DNA of 64,000 nt from Gymnorhina tibicen (GCA_013399875.1 VXAZ01009309.1:1718386-1782385); one strand, 5' to 3'. Counted from the stretch's first letter, positions 1-11,047 are shown. Made by a program: numbers and translations. Notes: generated by a model not told the origin, from the letters alone.

Positions 1-560
1 GGCGGGGCCAAGGGAAATAAAACGAAAATCGCGGAAGCCGCCGCAGGACGCTCCCGGTTCCTGCGGCGCCCGTTCGGGGGGCGCGGGGGCTCCCAGCCCG
101 CGCTCCGCACTTGTCTTTTTCAAAAAAAGGTGGGGGTTTGGAGAGATTTTTTATTTCATTTTGGTGAATCTCTGAGCGGCGGCAGCGACGGCAGCGGCGG
201 CGCTCGGAGCCCGGCGGGTGCGGAGCTGCCTCGCTCCCCCGGCTCCGCGGGGATCGCTGCGGCCCCCGGCCGAGCCCCGGGCCGGCCCCGGTGCGGTGGT
301 CGGGGGTGGCGGGAGGGGGTCGCTCCCGCCGTCTCCCGTGGCAGAACCCGCCGGGCTGAGCCGCCGCCGTCGGTGCCGGCGTGCGGCCGGGAGCCGCTCA
401 CCAGGGCTGGGATCTCTCCGGCTGCCCCTGGCAAACTCGCCTCGTTGTCCGTTCTCTCGGCCCCCTCCTGCACCCACCCAGCCCTGGGAGCATCCTGGCT
501 GGCATCTTGTTGACTCTAGCCAGTGGAACCTGGCGCATGGTGTGGGCTAAACCTGATCCT
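1..560. promoter_or_regulatory. CpG-rich block upstream of the LHX6 LIM2 exon
   Basis: A very GC- and CpG-dense stretch, with an AT-rich interruption near 110-165. It lies 3.6 kb upstream of the first LHX6 exon in the window. No LIM1 coding sequence is recognisable in it, and the open frames crossing it are low-complexity Gly/Ala/Pro/Arg shadows typical of CpG islands. It could be an internal LHX6 promoter with a 5' UTR exon, or simply a CpG island in an intron. It is cut by the left edge, so its full size is unknown. Confidence 0.4.
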
Positions 561-2539
561 CGGGTTGGATTTTTAAAATTTTATTTATTATTTGAGGCAG
601 ATTAAATGTGTGGGGTTTTTTTAAAAGCAAAGCAGAAGCCTCATCCTAACCCCATCCTGGTCCTTGGAGCCAGGGCAGACGGAAGGGGGATGCTCTGCAC
701 AGGTCACACAGATGCTCTGGTGCTGCAGTGCTGATTCCTCCGACACCGGGGCTGTTGGGGGACGCTGAGGATGAAGGCTGCCAGGCACGGGGCTGTCATG
801 TCACAGCCCCACTGCCCATGGGGAGTGTGGTTAGGCCTGCTCTGTCCAAGTGTCCCTTCTCTGTCCCCATGAGGGGCTGTGTAGGTGCTGGCACTGATGC
901 GACTCCATGGCCTCATGCATTTTTAAGCAAATGCTGCTGTTTCCTGTGTCTTGTCAAATAATTACATTTGGCATCTAAGGCTCCAGCGCTTCAAGGAGAA
1001 CCAAATTAAAATTGGAGCTCATTGAGCAGAACATTGTGTTCCCGGGCGGTGCAAGGGCTGCTCACAGCCAAGCTCCCACGGCTCCGGTCGCCCGGAGGCC
1101 CGGCATGATCCTGGTGTGATTCCTGCTGTGCCCTGCTGTGACAGCGGTGGGCAGTCTGTAGGCATGTGACCTTGGGGTCACTGGCCTGGCTGTGGCTCAG
1201 GTGGCCTTCACCCCTTGCTCTTACGTCCCACTGGGATGATGCTCCTGCTTGGGCATCGCCGTGGTGTAGTGTGAAGATCCTCGCTGAGGCACCGCTGCTG
1301 CTCTGCTGTGAGACTGGGGAGATGTCTGGGAGCTGCAGCTGACTCTGAGGGCTGTGTTAGGGGCTTCCTACAGAGTGGACCCAGGAGGGGACAGCAATGT
1401 TTGAAGCTGTGAGTGGCCCTGGGGCTGGGTGCCTCTTGCCCTGTCCCCACAGGCAGGGATGGACAGGAGGGCTGATGGAGCTGCGGCACCTGGGTACAAG
1501 TGGCGTGGGAGAGACAGGATGCACCAGGGCGTCCTCCCGCCTCTGCTCTTCCCGCGCCCCAGATGATGCGGCCGCCCCTGGAGGAGGTGGGATGAGTCTT
1601 GCTGGGATGAGTCTCCCTGGGATGAGTCTTTCCTGGTAACACTGTTGTCAGTTCCCATCTCCCAGAGTAAACCTTTGGGGAGAGCATCTGCTCACCCAAC
1701 CACAAACCGTGCGCACGGGGCGCGAGCCGATGGCTCTGGTAGCGGTTGGTGATGCTCCAGCTTGTGCCACCGTTCTGGGCTTGGATAAATCCTCTGGCTC
1801 TGTGTCTCTTTGCTACAGTGTGGCCCTGTCCCCATTCCCATCCCTGCCCCTGCTAGGCAGGTGGAAGGAGTCATGTGGAGCCCCTCTCCTGGTGCTCTAC
1901 TGCCCTGAGCAGATGGGGCTCTCACTGCCCTGCGAGCTCGGTGAGCTGAAGCCTGTGTTATGTTTGAGCTGTTATTTGCAGTGGTGATGGGTAGGGACAG
2001 ACTTCGCAGGCATTTCTCTCCCCGTGCCTGTGTCCCTGGCAGTGGCAGTCCCACGGTGGCCGTCCCTGCAGTGACAGTCTCTGTTGGGTGGCAGTGGTGC
2101 TGTGCCCGGCCCGGCGCTGTCTGTCGAGCCCGATCGCTGCGGCGGTGCCGCAGGCGGGAACGGGCCGAGAGCTGCAGGCGTCAGTGGCTGCGGGTGCCGC
2201 AGGCTGTGCAGCCCCGTGCCCGCGTTGCTGCCGAGCCTCAGCCTCTCTTCAGGTTCTGCTCATGCCGTGGCTCTGCAGGGACAGCGGCATCAGCCCCTGC
2301 CTGTGCCATGGCCACACGAGCCCCCGCGCCTCCGGCAAACCCTGCCCTGCTCCCTGGGCACTGCTGCCAACCTGGGGGTCCTGCCAGGTCCTCGGGAGAC
2401 TCCTGGGTGTCTCCCCCAGATTCCAGCTAATGTGTGATGGGGATGTGCGACCTTTTCTGTGTGGTGCCTGGTGCCTCAGTTTCCCCCATCCCCGTGCTGT
2501 GCTCCCCCCGCTGCGGGCTGGGATTCGAGCGGGGAGCGG

Positions 2540-2830
2540 CGATCACCACGTGCCATTAGCTCCGTACGCCTGCCCCTCGCTTGATACTGTTCAGCAAGTA
2601 CGACTGTTTACATAGCACATTGTTCAAAGTAATTCAATTTACAGGAATGATCTTTATTTCTAAATAAAAAATTAATACAGTTCTTTTGTTTGTGCGTTTA
2701 TATAAACGAGCTGGCACAAAGTCAGTTTACAATGTTCCCATCTGAAGTAAATTAGTGAAGTCTCTTAGCTAAGTCTCTGTATAATTTCAGCACAGAAATG
2801 TCCTTTTTTTTTCTTCTTTGGTCAGCTATG
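2540..2830. promoter_or_regulatory. AT-rich candidate conserved element in LHX6 intron
   Basis: An abrupt AT-rich island in a GC-rich intron, with several TAAT/ATTA homeodomain-type cores and TTTACA-like sites between about 2610 and 2790. It has high complexity and no simple-repeat character. It looks like non-coding DNA held by selection, possibly an LHX6 enhancer. This is inference from composition and motifs only. Confidence 0.3.
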
Positions 2831-3977
2831 GTCAGGCTTAAAAATTTAGACCCTTCTTTTCCTCCCAAATAGTTTTGCTATTAGTAATCCCAGCACAGGA
2901 CAGTCTTTCCACATCTCGCTGGGCCCATGGCGGGCAGCAGCGGTGTGGGGTCGGGCACGGGCAGCACGTTGGCTGTGATGGCCTGACCTGGGCTCTGTCT
3001 CTGCCTGTCCGCAGAGCCTGGGACTGCTCTGGCCACTGAACTGAAGCGTTTGTAGTGCGGGGTCTCTCCTGTTGCTTGGTGTGGTCATTTCTTGTCGGTG
3101 TTTTGTGCCTGCACTGAGAGATGCTGGAGCTGCTCGGGCAGGGCTGCCAGTGGCTCCACTTCCCACTGTGGTGAGGGGTGGCAGGAGCCCTTGGGAGCTT
3201 GAGGTGGCAGTGACAGTGCTGGGGCTGTGTGGGGAAGTGCAGTGACTGTGTTAGAGCCAGTACCACCTCTGGGGTGGCAGAGGAGATGCTCCCTTCTCTC
3301 CTGATGCTCTCACTGCTGCTCATTGCATTCATTTTTTTAAGCAGCAGTAATACTGAAATGCAGAAATCAAACCAAGGCCATGCCTGGCACTTCATGTCAG
3401 ACACTGGCCTGGGGGTTCAGGGCCGTGGGGCCACATCTGCTGCTCCCTGTGAATCACCTGCCCTCGGCCACCAGCATCCTGACGGGAATGGGGTTTTTCA
3501 CACAATCACCTGGTGAGGGGATCCTGGCTGTCTCATTGCCTCTTCACTGCGCTGAGCTACCTTCCAGCATAGCTCACTCCGGCGCAGTCATCATCCTCTC
3601 ACAGCGAGGAGACCTCCTCCATGGGGGAAAAGCAGATGTGTGCGCCCGTACGTGTGAGGAGAACACACATGGTTTGATTTATGGCAGCGGGAGAGAACCG
3701 GCTCTGACACAGTTTCCATCCCAGTCTCACACTGGCTGTTATCAAAATAAAAAACCCACGGGTTTGGAAGCTGATTCACGGCGCTGCGTCACCTCAGCCC
3801 CTCGGCCGCGTCTGGCGCCGCGGGGCTGCAGTGAGTTACACCCCACTCCTGGCCACGCCGAAAGGCACCGGTGGGGCGGCTCCATTGCCCCTCTCCACGA
3901 ACGGGTGTTGTGGGAGCTGGGGTGGTCGGGGTGAGCAATGGGGTTGACAGCAGTGCCTGTAACCCAGCATCGTGCTG

Positions 3978-4118
3978 CCTGCCCTCCCCTGCCTGCCCTC
4001 CCCTGCCTTCCCTCCCCTGCCTTCCCTCCCCTGCCTGCCCTCACCCCGCCTGCCCTCTCCTGTCTGCCCTCCCCTGCCTGCCCTCTCCTGCCTGCCCTCA
4101 CCTGCCTCTTCTCCTCTG
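3978..4118 (+). repeat. 14-bp pyrimidine minisatellite next to a splice acceptor
   Basis: About ten imperfect copies of a 14-nt unit (cctgccctcccctg) run directly into the CTCTGCAG acceptor of the LHX6 LIM2 exon. The array supplies the whole polypyrimidine tract. Copies differ at one to four positions, and the last copy degenerates into the acceptor. Confidence 0.85.
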
Positions 4119-4121
4119 CAG

Positions 4122-4342
4122 CCGGTTCGGTACGAAGTGTGCCCGCTGTGGCAGGCAGATCTACGCCAGTGACTGGGTGCGGCGAGCGCGGGGCAACGCC
4201 TACCACCTCGCCTGCTTTGCCTGCTTCTCCTGCAAGCGGCAGCTCTCCACCGGTGAGGAGTTCGGCCTGGTGGAGGAGAAGGTGCTGTGCCGGATCCACT
4301 ACGACACCATGATAGAGAACCTCAAGCGAGCGGCAGAGAACG
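4122..4342 (+). CDS. LHX6: LHX6 exon: second LIM domain
   Basis: The acceptor is CTCTGCAG before 4122 and the donor is GT at 4343. The first base completes a Ser codon. The exon encodes [19 protein letters not shown] onward: a full C-X2-C, H-X2-C, C-X2-C, C-X2-H LIM zinc-binding set, then the linker [11 protein letters not shown]. It ends after the first base of a Gly codon, matching the next exon. Confidence 0.96.
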
Positions 4343-7300
4343 GTACGGAGCGCCAGCGGCCACGGCCTCGGCCCGGGCACTGTGCGGGGTGTCACTGTCC
4401 CCCGCGCTGACCCTTAGCACGGGGTGTCGGGGTCGGTTCTATCGTTGCCGAAAGTGGTGATGGGTGGCCCTGGGGGATGTTGGGCACAAGGCCCTGGGCT
4501 GGCAGAGGGCTCGTGGGGTGGCCAATGTGCCGGCAGCACCTGCGGCTCGTGGCACACCCGTGGGCCGTGGGCAATGCCAGGGTCAGTGCCTGGTCCTGCA
4601 CAGCCCCGCGTGCAGTGCCTGAGGAAGCTGCTGGGATTTTGAGGCTGTGAGTCATAAATGTAGAAGGTGGGATTAGTGATTCGACAAAACCTTCGCATCA
4701 TATTCCACCTGCCCTGCCCATCCGGGGTCGTGCCACTCCCAGCTGCACTGCGCTGCGCCACGGCCAGCCAGCCTCCGCTGTCCCAGTCGAGTCGGTGACA
4801 CCAAGGTCATGCAGCACTGCAGCTCCGGTCCCTTCCCCACCCTCCTGCATGGCAGTGCCCAGAGAGATGCTCAGAGGAACAAATTTGTGGGGTAAATCCA
4901 GAGCTCAGGGAGGCCGGGCAGTGCCAGGGCCTGTCCTGTGGTGGAAAGTGCTTCAGCACATGGTGGGCACAGGGAGTGACACGCCGTGTCCCGGCCCATG
5001 CAGCATGTGGAAACCATTAACAACCTGACAGGAAAATAATATGTTTCTGTTTACTGTGTTTGAGTAAGAGGACGAAAACAGAGTGCCCAGTTGGGCTGGG
5101 AGGGTCCTGGCTCGGGACGTGGCTTGGGGCACACTGGTCCATATGGTCAGCTGCTGTGGGGGCGTGAGGGAGTGAGAGGGAGCAAGGGTGGAGGGGGAGA
5201 AGCCATGTGTCCTGGGGGAGCAGAATGGTGTGAGGACAGCAGGGTCTGGCACTGGGGAGTCCTTGCAGAGCTGCTGCCCCAGCTGAGGGCTGGGATGGTG
5301 GGTTTGCTGCTGCTGCTCGGAACAACCTGCTGGTGTGGGCTGAGCACCAGTGTTGGGCAGCACCGGGGCACCTGGTGAGTGTCAGGTGTCACTACCTGTG
5401 TCCAAGGGGTTTTGAGAAGGGGGTGGGATCACTTTGGAGAGCCGTAGTTGCCGTGGAGTTGGAGGGCCGCACTCCCCCCTCCAGTAATTACCCAGCAATT
5501 TCTTCTGCACATGAGGTTTTACATACAAGAAAAATAAACAGATGTTGCTGAAGTCAGAGTCCCATTCATCATCCGAAAAGAACAAGTCAAACTATATGAG
5601 AAAGTCCTTCAAGTCAAGCCAAGACAATCACAGCCTGGTCCAGCTTGTGGAGCGATCGCCGGGCTGTGCAGGCGCATCCTGGGAGCGGGGCGAGCGCCAG
5701 CCCTGCTCAGCCGCCCTCCCTCACCCACCCCTCAGCGGTGCTTCACCTGCGCTGCCCGGAGCAGCCAGGGCTGCAGCAGGGCCCCAGTGAGGAGCGAGGG
5801 ACCCGGCTCTGGCCACCATCCATGGAGGCTGCGCAGCACGCCTGGGCTCGCCCCGACACTGTGCTGGGCAAGGGGGAGGGCAGTGCCCCCCTGGAGGGTC
5901 CCCCTTAACGTGGCTGCTGCTCCGAGCACGGCCACCCCAAGGCCACGGGGATAGTGCTGCTCTGGGACCCAGGAGGAAGAGGACTTCAGGGTGCTGGGAC
6001 GATTTGGGGCTGGGGAAAGGAGCAAAGAGCGCACTGAAATGCTCTGAGCAAATGAAAGGACTGATGGAGGCAGTGCCCATGAGGGAAAACGGGGTCACAG
6101 GGACCAGCAAGGAGCAGGAGTGATGGATGTTGGTGAGCCTGGCAGACACAGGATCCCTTCCGAGCCGCTCCCTGGAGAATGTGGCCAAGTGGTGACCGCG
6201 AGTCAGGGCCAGTGGGACATCAGTGCTTGCCCTCACACACCACCTTGACCCTTTTCCTGCTGCTGTCTCCCCTTATTCCCTGTGGCCTCCACCACTTGCT
6301 GCATTTTTCTTAATTCGACAGTAAACTCTCGGGGAATGGTGGTTTCTCCTTCCCTGTGTGTGGAGGGGCTCAGCAGCCCAGGGCAGCTCCACTCTTTCTG
6401 CTCCCATGCTGCGATGCCAGGGGTGGCATCCCGCGGCTGGGAGGGTGCTGCGGGTGTCCCGCGCTGTGATGCCACCAGGTGTGGTGCCCCCCAGACGAGC
6501 AGCTGCCGAGCGTGGAGGGGGCAGGCGGGCAGGTGGGTTTCTGACCTGTGGCTCACAGGGCTTCTCTCCCGCAGGCAATGGGATCACGCTGGAGGGGGCT
6601 GTGCCCTCGGAGCAGGACAGCCAGCCGAAGCCAGCCAAGAGAGCCCGCACCTCCTTCACCGCCGAGCAGCTGCAGGTCGGGCAGGAGGGCCGGGGGGCTG
6701 GGAGGGGCCGTGGCTCCCCAGCCTCACCCTGAGCCCCTCTCTCCTCTCTCCGCAGGTCATGTTTCCACAGTTTGCTCAGGACAACAACCCCGACGCACAA
6801 ACGCTTCAGAAGCTGGCGGACATGACGGGGCTGAGCCGGAGGGTCATTCAGGTGAGGGCAGGGACGGGCAGGGTGTGGCCACCTGAGCAGGGCAGGGATG
6901 GGGCACCTGAAGGCTGGCACCGGCCAGGGCTCCCAGCCCCGAGGCTCCTCGCCCCCGGGCATGCAGCATCCGGCAGCTTCGTGCCGCCTCCCCTGAGTGT
7001 CGGCTCCTGTGCTCCCGCAGCGATGCCAGCACCATTCTTTCTCTGTCTCGCTCGTGGGTTTTCTATTTGTTTTTCCCTCTTATGATGCAACGAATCAAAA
7101 CCCCAACAGCCCCAGCAATTCGCAATAAATCACGGGGTGGGAAAGCTGCCGTTAGCACGAGGTCCTGGAGCGCTCTGCTCTGTCCCAGCCGCTGACAGGG
7201 AGTGTGGGAGCTTCCCGGGCAGCCGTCCCTGCCACGAGCAGGCGAAGTTCACCAGTGTCAGGAAGCACTGGGATTGAGAAGTTTAAAGAAAAAGGGGTTT

Positions 7301-10300
7301 TGTAGCCCCAGGGGACACAGTGGCAGGGAAGTCCCCACGCCTGAGCTGGGAGGGGAGGGTGAGTAGTGCCGTAGGGACTGAGAAATGTCCCCTCTGCAAC
7401 TCCCAGCTCACAGACAGCCCAGCTGTGCCTCTTGGTGACATTTATACTCATCACTTTAATGTTCTGCTCACATACTTTCTGCATACAATAAAAACACGAG
7501 TGATTAAAATAAATTTGGAGCTTTCATCCAAGATTGTTTTGCCAATGACACATCTAAATTTTGTGTGTGAAAATCTGGCTGAAGCCTCTGTTATTGAGAT
7601 TCTTCATTTAGCTAAAGATCGAGCAGACTGCACACCGGGTGATTTTTTATGCGGAGATTTTTTGAAGGCGCTTCGAACAGGAAACAATTTGTCAAACCCT
7701 TACGACTGTTTCCTTCTATGTGGTCCAATGTGCTCTGCCTTGGAGAGCTGATCTTCACTCAGTCTTGGAGAAGGTTTTTAGTCCCAGCTATCTTTCAAAA
7801 ATTAGAGCATAAGAAACAGATCACCTCTTTAGCATAAAAAACCCCTTCCATGCGGGTTTTAACTCTAGGATGTAATTCCCTAACTACTCCTTTAATTAAA
7901 AGCAGTGAGATGTGATCAGAGATCTCATACCTGCTGCTCACACAGACTATGGCTGTATCCCACCACAGTACCCTCTTTCTCAGCTTTAATGTTCTGCTGA
8001 TGGGGTTTTTGAATATGATAAACCACAAGTGATTAAAACAATATTGTTTTCATCATTCTTAAAGTCACAGCTTATCCTAGTTTAAGCTTCTACTCATTTT
8101 TGTCTGCTCTTGTTTCTGTCTTTGCCAATGCTCAAGTGTCCCAACTGATCTCAGCTGTGCTTTTAGGCCAGGTGAGCTGGGGTTGCAAATTAAAATTTAA
8201 ATAAGACCTTGAAAGGTGCTGCCATCGTTTGCAGGAAGGCTGTGCAGGGACAAAGCTTTGCATATGCAACTTCCCTCTTGCTCTGGTGAGTGTAAAACAA
8301 ACCTGTGGAAGCCGGCGAGGTGCAGATTTCTCTGTTTCATTCCCTTTTTGTGAACACTTCGAAGAGTCCCCATCCAAGGACCCTGGTGAAGGACCACACT
8401 TCAACCCAATTGTCTCTCAGCTTTCACAGCGTTCGCTGCTTTTGTTTCAGGTTTGGTTTCAAAACTGCAGAGCCCGCCATAAAAAACACACCCCGCAGCA
8501 CACGGTGCCGCCCTCGGGAGCGCCCCCGTCCCGCATCCCCTCCTCGCTGTCCGATGACATTCACTACTCGCCCTTCAGCAGCCCGGAGCGGGCCCGGATG
8601 GTGACGCTGCACGGATACATCGAAAGTAAGAGGCGGCGGGGCCGGGGCAGGGCAGGGGCAGCGCCCGGGAGAGGCGGTGGCAAAACGCTCCTGGTGCTGC
8701 GGGTGCAGGGCTGGTGCCCGTGCTGCTCCCGCTCCTCGTGTCTGATAAACTTTGCCTTCGGGATTAACTCGCCCCCAGGAAAGTCAGTGCCTGGGTTTTA
8801 CCTGACCGGTCCTCGGCCCTCTTGTGCTCTCTGTGTCATGGAGAAGAGGTGTGAGTGTGCCCCGCGGGGCTCGGTGGTCAGTGGTCTCCTTGCTGCTCAG
8901 AACAGCAGAGCTGCTTTCCCTGACAGTTCCCGGTGCCAGTGAATGATTTGTGAGTGAGGGGCAGCTTTGGTCATGCCTGGACAGAGGTTTGGCTCTGTGG
9001 CTCTTGTGAGGCTTCTCCCCTCCCTCTCCCATGAGGGCTCCTGCTGCGCCTCTGCCTGACCCGCCGGGCACCTCCTGCTCCCCGCGTGTCCCGGTGGAAG
9101 CCTGGCCGTGCCGGATGGAGGGCGCGTGTTGTTTGTAGTAACAGAGGCTGAAGCCCCTTCTCATCCACAGGTCAGGTACAGTGTGGACAAGTGCACTGTA
9201 GACTTCCCTACACTGCTCCACCAGTGCACCTCAAAGCAGACATGGAAGGACCACTATCTAATAGGGGTGAGAAGGTAAATGTAGTCCCTCTTCCAGGCTC
9301 CGGGGCCGACCCTCCCCCGTAGCAAAGATTTGTGTGTGACATCATTGCCACCGCCGTCTCCTGTCAGCATCACTGCTTCTCCATGACCTCCGGCAGCTGC
9401 CACCCACCCATGTGTCTTTCCTTACTTTTGGGGGCCCTTAAGTTGATGTACCCAGTGTTGGTCAAAACGGCATCACTGTGTTTTTCACTGGACACCCCTC
9501 GTTGTTGTGACGTGCTGGGACCCTGCGCCTGCATCCACTGAAGGCTCTCGCATCCTCCTGCCTGAATCCTCCCTGGTTTCCCCTTCCCGTGTGCCCTGGG
9601 CTCTGTCCTGCCCCGTTCCTCAGGCGCCTGCACGTGTTGTCAGTGTGAACAGCAACTGACTGTTAACAACGGAGCAGGGGGGAGCTCCAGCATGTGCTAA
9701 CTTCCCAGTTTTCCACGAGTTAACAAAAAAAGATTCATTTCTTGTGGATTGCAGTATTGCTTAAAAAAAAATAACAACTGGCTGTTACAATATCTGAAGT
9801 AGGAATGTTATTTCACAATGTCTGGCCAGGAGACAATATTGCATGTTGATATTTTTCTGTTCAGCACTTATAGTGTCTGTTCTAACACATGGCTTATTGG
9901 GGGCAAGACTTCTCAAACATGCTTAGGCTTGGAAGATTTTATTTAGGACCCCAGTTTCAGTGGCTTCCTTTTCAGGGAACACTGAGCCTTTGGCAACTCT
10001 TAGTGGTTTTAGCTTTTGTCTTCACTGCTAGAAGTTCTTGGCACCTCTCTTTTCAGATCTCTCTCTACTCAGTGCAGCAGCAGCAGCTTATTGAGCTATG
10101 TTTCAATGGGCAGAAGCATGGGCACAGCAAAGTTACTTTTTCAGCCTAAATTCTAACATTTTGTCATATCTGCCCAGCAAGCTGCAGAGTTTTCAGAAAA
10201 TATTATACAGTCCTGGTGCTGTTGTTAGAGAAGCTTCACTGCAGCAAGCAGCTCCTGATTTAAATGCAATTACTGGCTCACAGCTGTTGCAGAACAGGGT

Positions 10301-11047
10301 TCTCAGGACACGGAGCTTTCCCCCAACCAGCTCCTTTTCTAAACAATCACTTGCATGTTGAATTCCTGAAAACTGAAGTAGCTTTTTTTTTTTTTTTCCC
10401 CCGCATCCAAAAAATTTTTAATAGCAGAGATAGCTGAGATCCTGGGAAAGCACATTTAAATGCTGAGTGTGTGTTTCCCTCTGCGAGGGGAGCACCCCCC
10501 ACCTTCCTCTCGGGGTGCCCAGTGCAGCGGCTGGTGAGAACTGAGCTGTGACCAGCTCGGCTGCTGCTCTCCCTGCCCGAAGGCGGGGAAGGGGCTGTAC
10601 CTGCGGAGCAGCGAGGTGCAGTGTTTTGGCGAGCCTGTGCTGATCAGTGAGCGATCAGAGGTGGACAGTCAGGACTGCTGGTCACGGTCTTTGTCTTTCT
10701 CGGTAGCTGCTGTACGACGGAACAGATGAGTGGAGCGCTGGTTTTGGTGTGCTGCCCGGCTCTGCTTGGTTTCACAGCCGGAGGTGTGGTGCACCTCTGC
10801 CACGGTCCCGCTACCCCCCGCCCGGGCTCCTCAGCGCGGCCCCGGCGGCTCCTTCCTCGGGCAGGGCTGGCGGCTGCCGGGCCGACAGCGCTTCCAGAGA
10901 GGGCTTTCCTGCGAGGAAGTGGCTGCCCCAGCAGAGCCCGCGTCTGCTCTGCTGCTCCCTGCAAGCACATCGCCGCCGCGGGGGCTCTGTCTCTGGAAGC
11001 CGCTGACGCTCCCGTTTTTCCCGCAGGTCATCCTCTTTCAGTACTGA
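4122..11047 (+). CDS. LHX6: LHX6, LIM-homeodomain transcription factor (5' exons outside window)
   Basis: LHX6 is a nuclear LIM-homeodomain regulator needed for cortical interneurons from the medial ganglionic eminence and for craniofacial/tooth mesenchyme (family knowledge). Six coding exons are joined in phase: 4122-4342, 6575-6675, 6756-6851, 8451-8625, 9171-9274 and 11027-11047. They give the last 239 residues plus stop, about two thirds of the roughly 360-residue protein. They encode LIM2 with all eight zinc ligands, the [14 protein letters not shown] homeodomain start, the [12 protein letters not shown] recognition helix, and the SNRGEK-VILFQY C-terminus typical of LHX6. LHX8 is the close alternative, but the C-terminus and the neighbours MORN5 and NDUFA8 fit LHX6. 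LIM1 and the N-terminus lie left of the window. One oddity is Phe-Pro where LHX6/LHX8 proteins normally have Gln-Ala in homeodomain helix 1. Confidence 0.96.
4343..6574. other. LHX6 intron between LIM2 and homeodomain exons
   Basis: GC-rich intron with no coding sequence. A less GC-rich block at about 5480-5650, containing TAATTA and other AT-rich words, and a short one at about 4640-4710 look like candidate conserved elements. No mobile element is recognised. Confidence 0.6.
6575..6675 (+). CDS. LHX6: LHX6 exon: linker and start of homeodomain
   Basis: Acceptor CTCCCGCAG, donor GT at 6676. It encodes [20 protein letters not shown], then the basic N-terminal arm [14 protein letters not shown] of the homeodomain. 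101 nt, entering after one base of the Gly codon and ending in phase 0. Confidence 0.96.
6756..6851 (+). CDS. LHX6: LHX6 exon: homeodomain helices 1-2
   Basis: Acceptor TCTCCGCAG, donor GT at 6852; 96 nt, 32 codons. It encodes [15 protein letters not shown] and [16 protein letters not shown]. The Phe-Pro pair at 6762-6767 replaces the Gln-Ala expected in LHX6/LHX8 (homeodomain positions 17-18, helix 1). The rest matches the family. The triplet CCACAG ending at 6770 could also serve as an in-frame alternative acceptor that would drop five residues including this pair. Confidence 0.95.
7453..7510 (+). repeat. Diverged direct repeat, copy 1
   Basis: It shares an identical 15-mer (CTTTAATGTTCTGCT), then a 19-nt unlike spacer, then a near-identical block ending AGTGATTAAAA, with copy 2 at 7983-8039. 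TTTAAT and GATTAAAA are homeodomain-type words. It could be a duplicated regulatory module or a relic of an unrecognised repeat. Confidence 0.5.
7983..8039 (+). repeat. Diverged direct repeat, copy 2
   Basis: Second copy of the module at 7453-7510, 530 bp downstream in the same orientation. The 15-mer and the GTGATTAAAA end are kept at the same spacing, with one single-base length difference between the copies. Confidence 0.5.
8451..8625 (+). CDS. LHX6: LHX6 exon: homeodomain recognition helix and proline-rich tail
   Basis: Acceptor TTGTTTCAG, donor GT at 8626. It encodes [17 protein letters not shown] (helix 3, with Trp48, Phe49 and Asn51), then a Pro/Ser-rich stretch and [16 protein letters not shown]. 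175 nt, ending after the first base of a Ser codon. Confidence 0.96.
9171..9274 (+). CDS. LHX6: LHX6 exon: C-terminal region
   Basis: Acceptor CATCCACAG, donor GT at 9275. It encodes (S)[18 protein letters not shown], then [16 protein letters not shown], as in LHX6. 104 nt, restoring phase 0. Reading through the donor would add about 14 residues before a TAG at 9318-9320, a possible minor isoform end. Confidence 0.95.
9275..11026. other. LHX6 last intron
   Basis: No coding sequence recognised. AT-rich from about 9690 to 10450, GC-rich from about 10500 to 11020. No transposon seen. Confidence 0.6.
11027..11047 (+). CDS. LHX6: LHX6 terminal coding exon (VILFQY stop)
   Basis: Acceptor TTTTTCCCGCAG, then seven codons VILFQY and TGA at 11045-11047. 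The hexapeptide is the conserved LHX6 C-terminus and confirms the identification and phase. Confidence 0.95.
   Translation, partial: VILFQY

Larger units (their letters stand above)
561..4121. other. LHX6 intron preceding the LIM2 exon (partial)
   Basis: No coding exon was found. The LIM1 domain that must precede the exon at 4122 is absent, so it lies left of the window. Contents are GC-rich unique DNA with a second CpG-rich patch at about 2080-2400, an AT-rich block at about 2540-2830, and a pyrimidine minisatellite ending at the splice acceptor (3978-4118). The longer open frames here (up to about 190 codons) have no recognisable domain. Confidence 0.55.
6852..8450. other. LHX6 intron inside the homeodomain
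   Basis: The first part (to about 7350) is GC-rich. From about 7430 to 8130 it becomes AT-rich and complex, holding two diverged copies of a module about 58 nt long (7453-7510 and 7983-8039). No coding sequence or transposon is seen. Confidence 0.6.

Noticed and set aside
1..4121. Search for the LHX6 LIM1 exon
   Set aside because: No sequence encoding the first LIM domain was found; it must lie left of the window.
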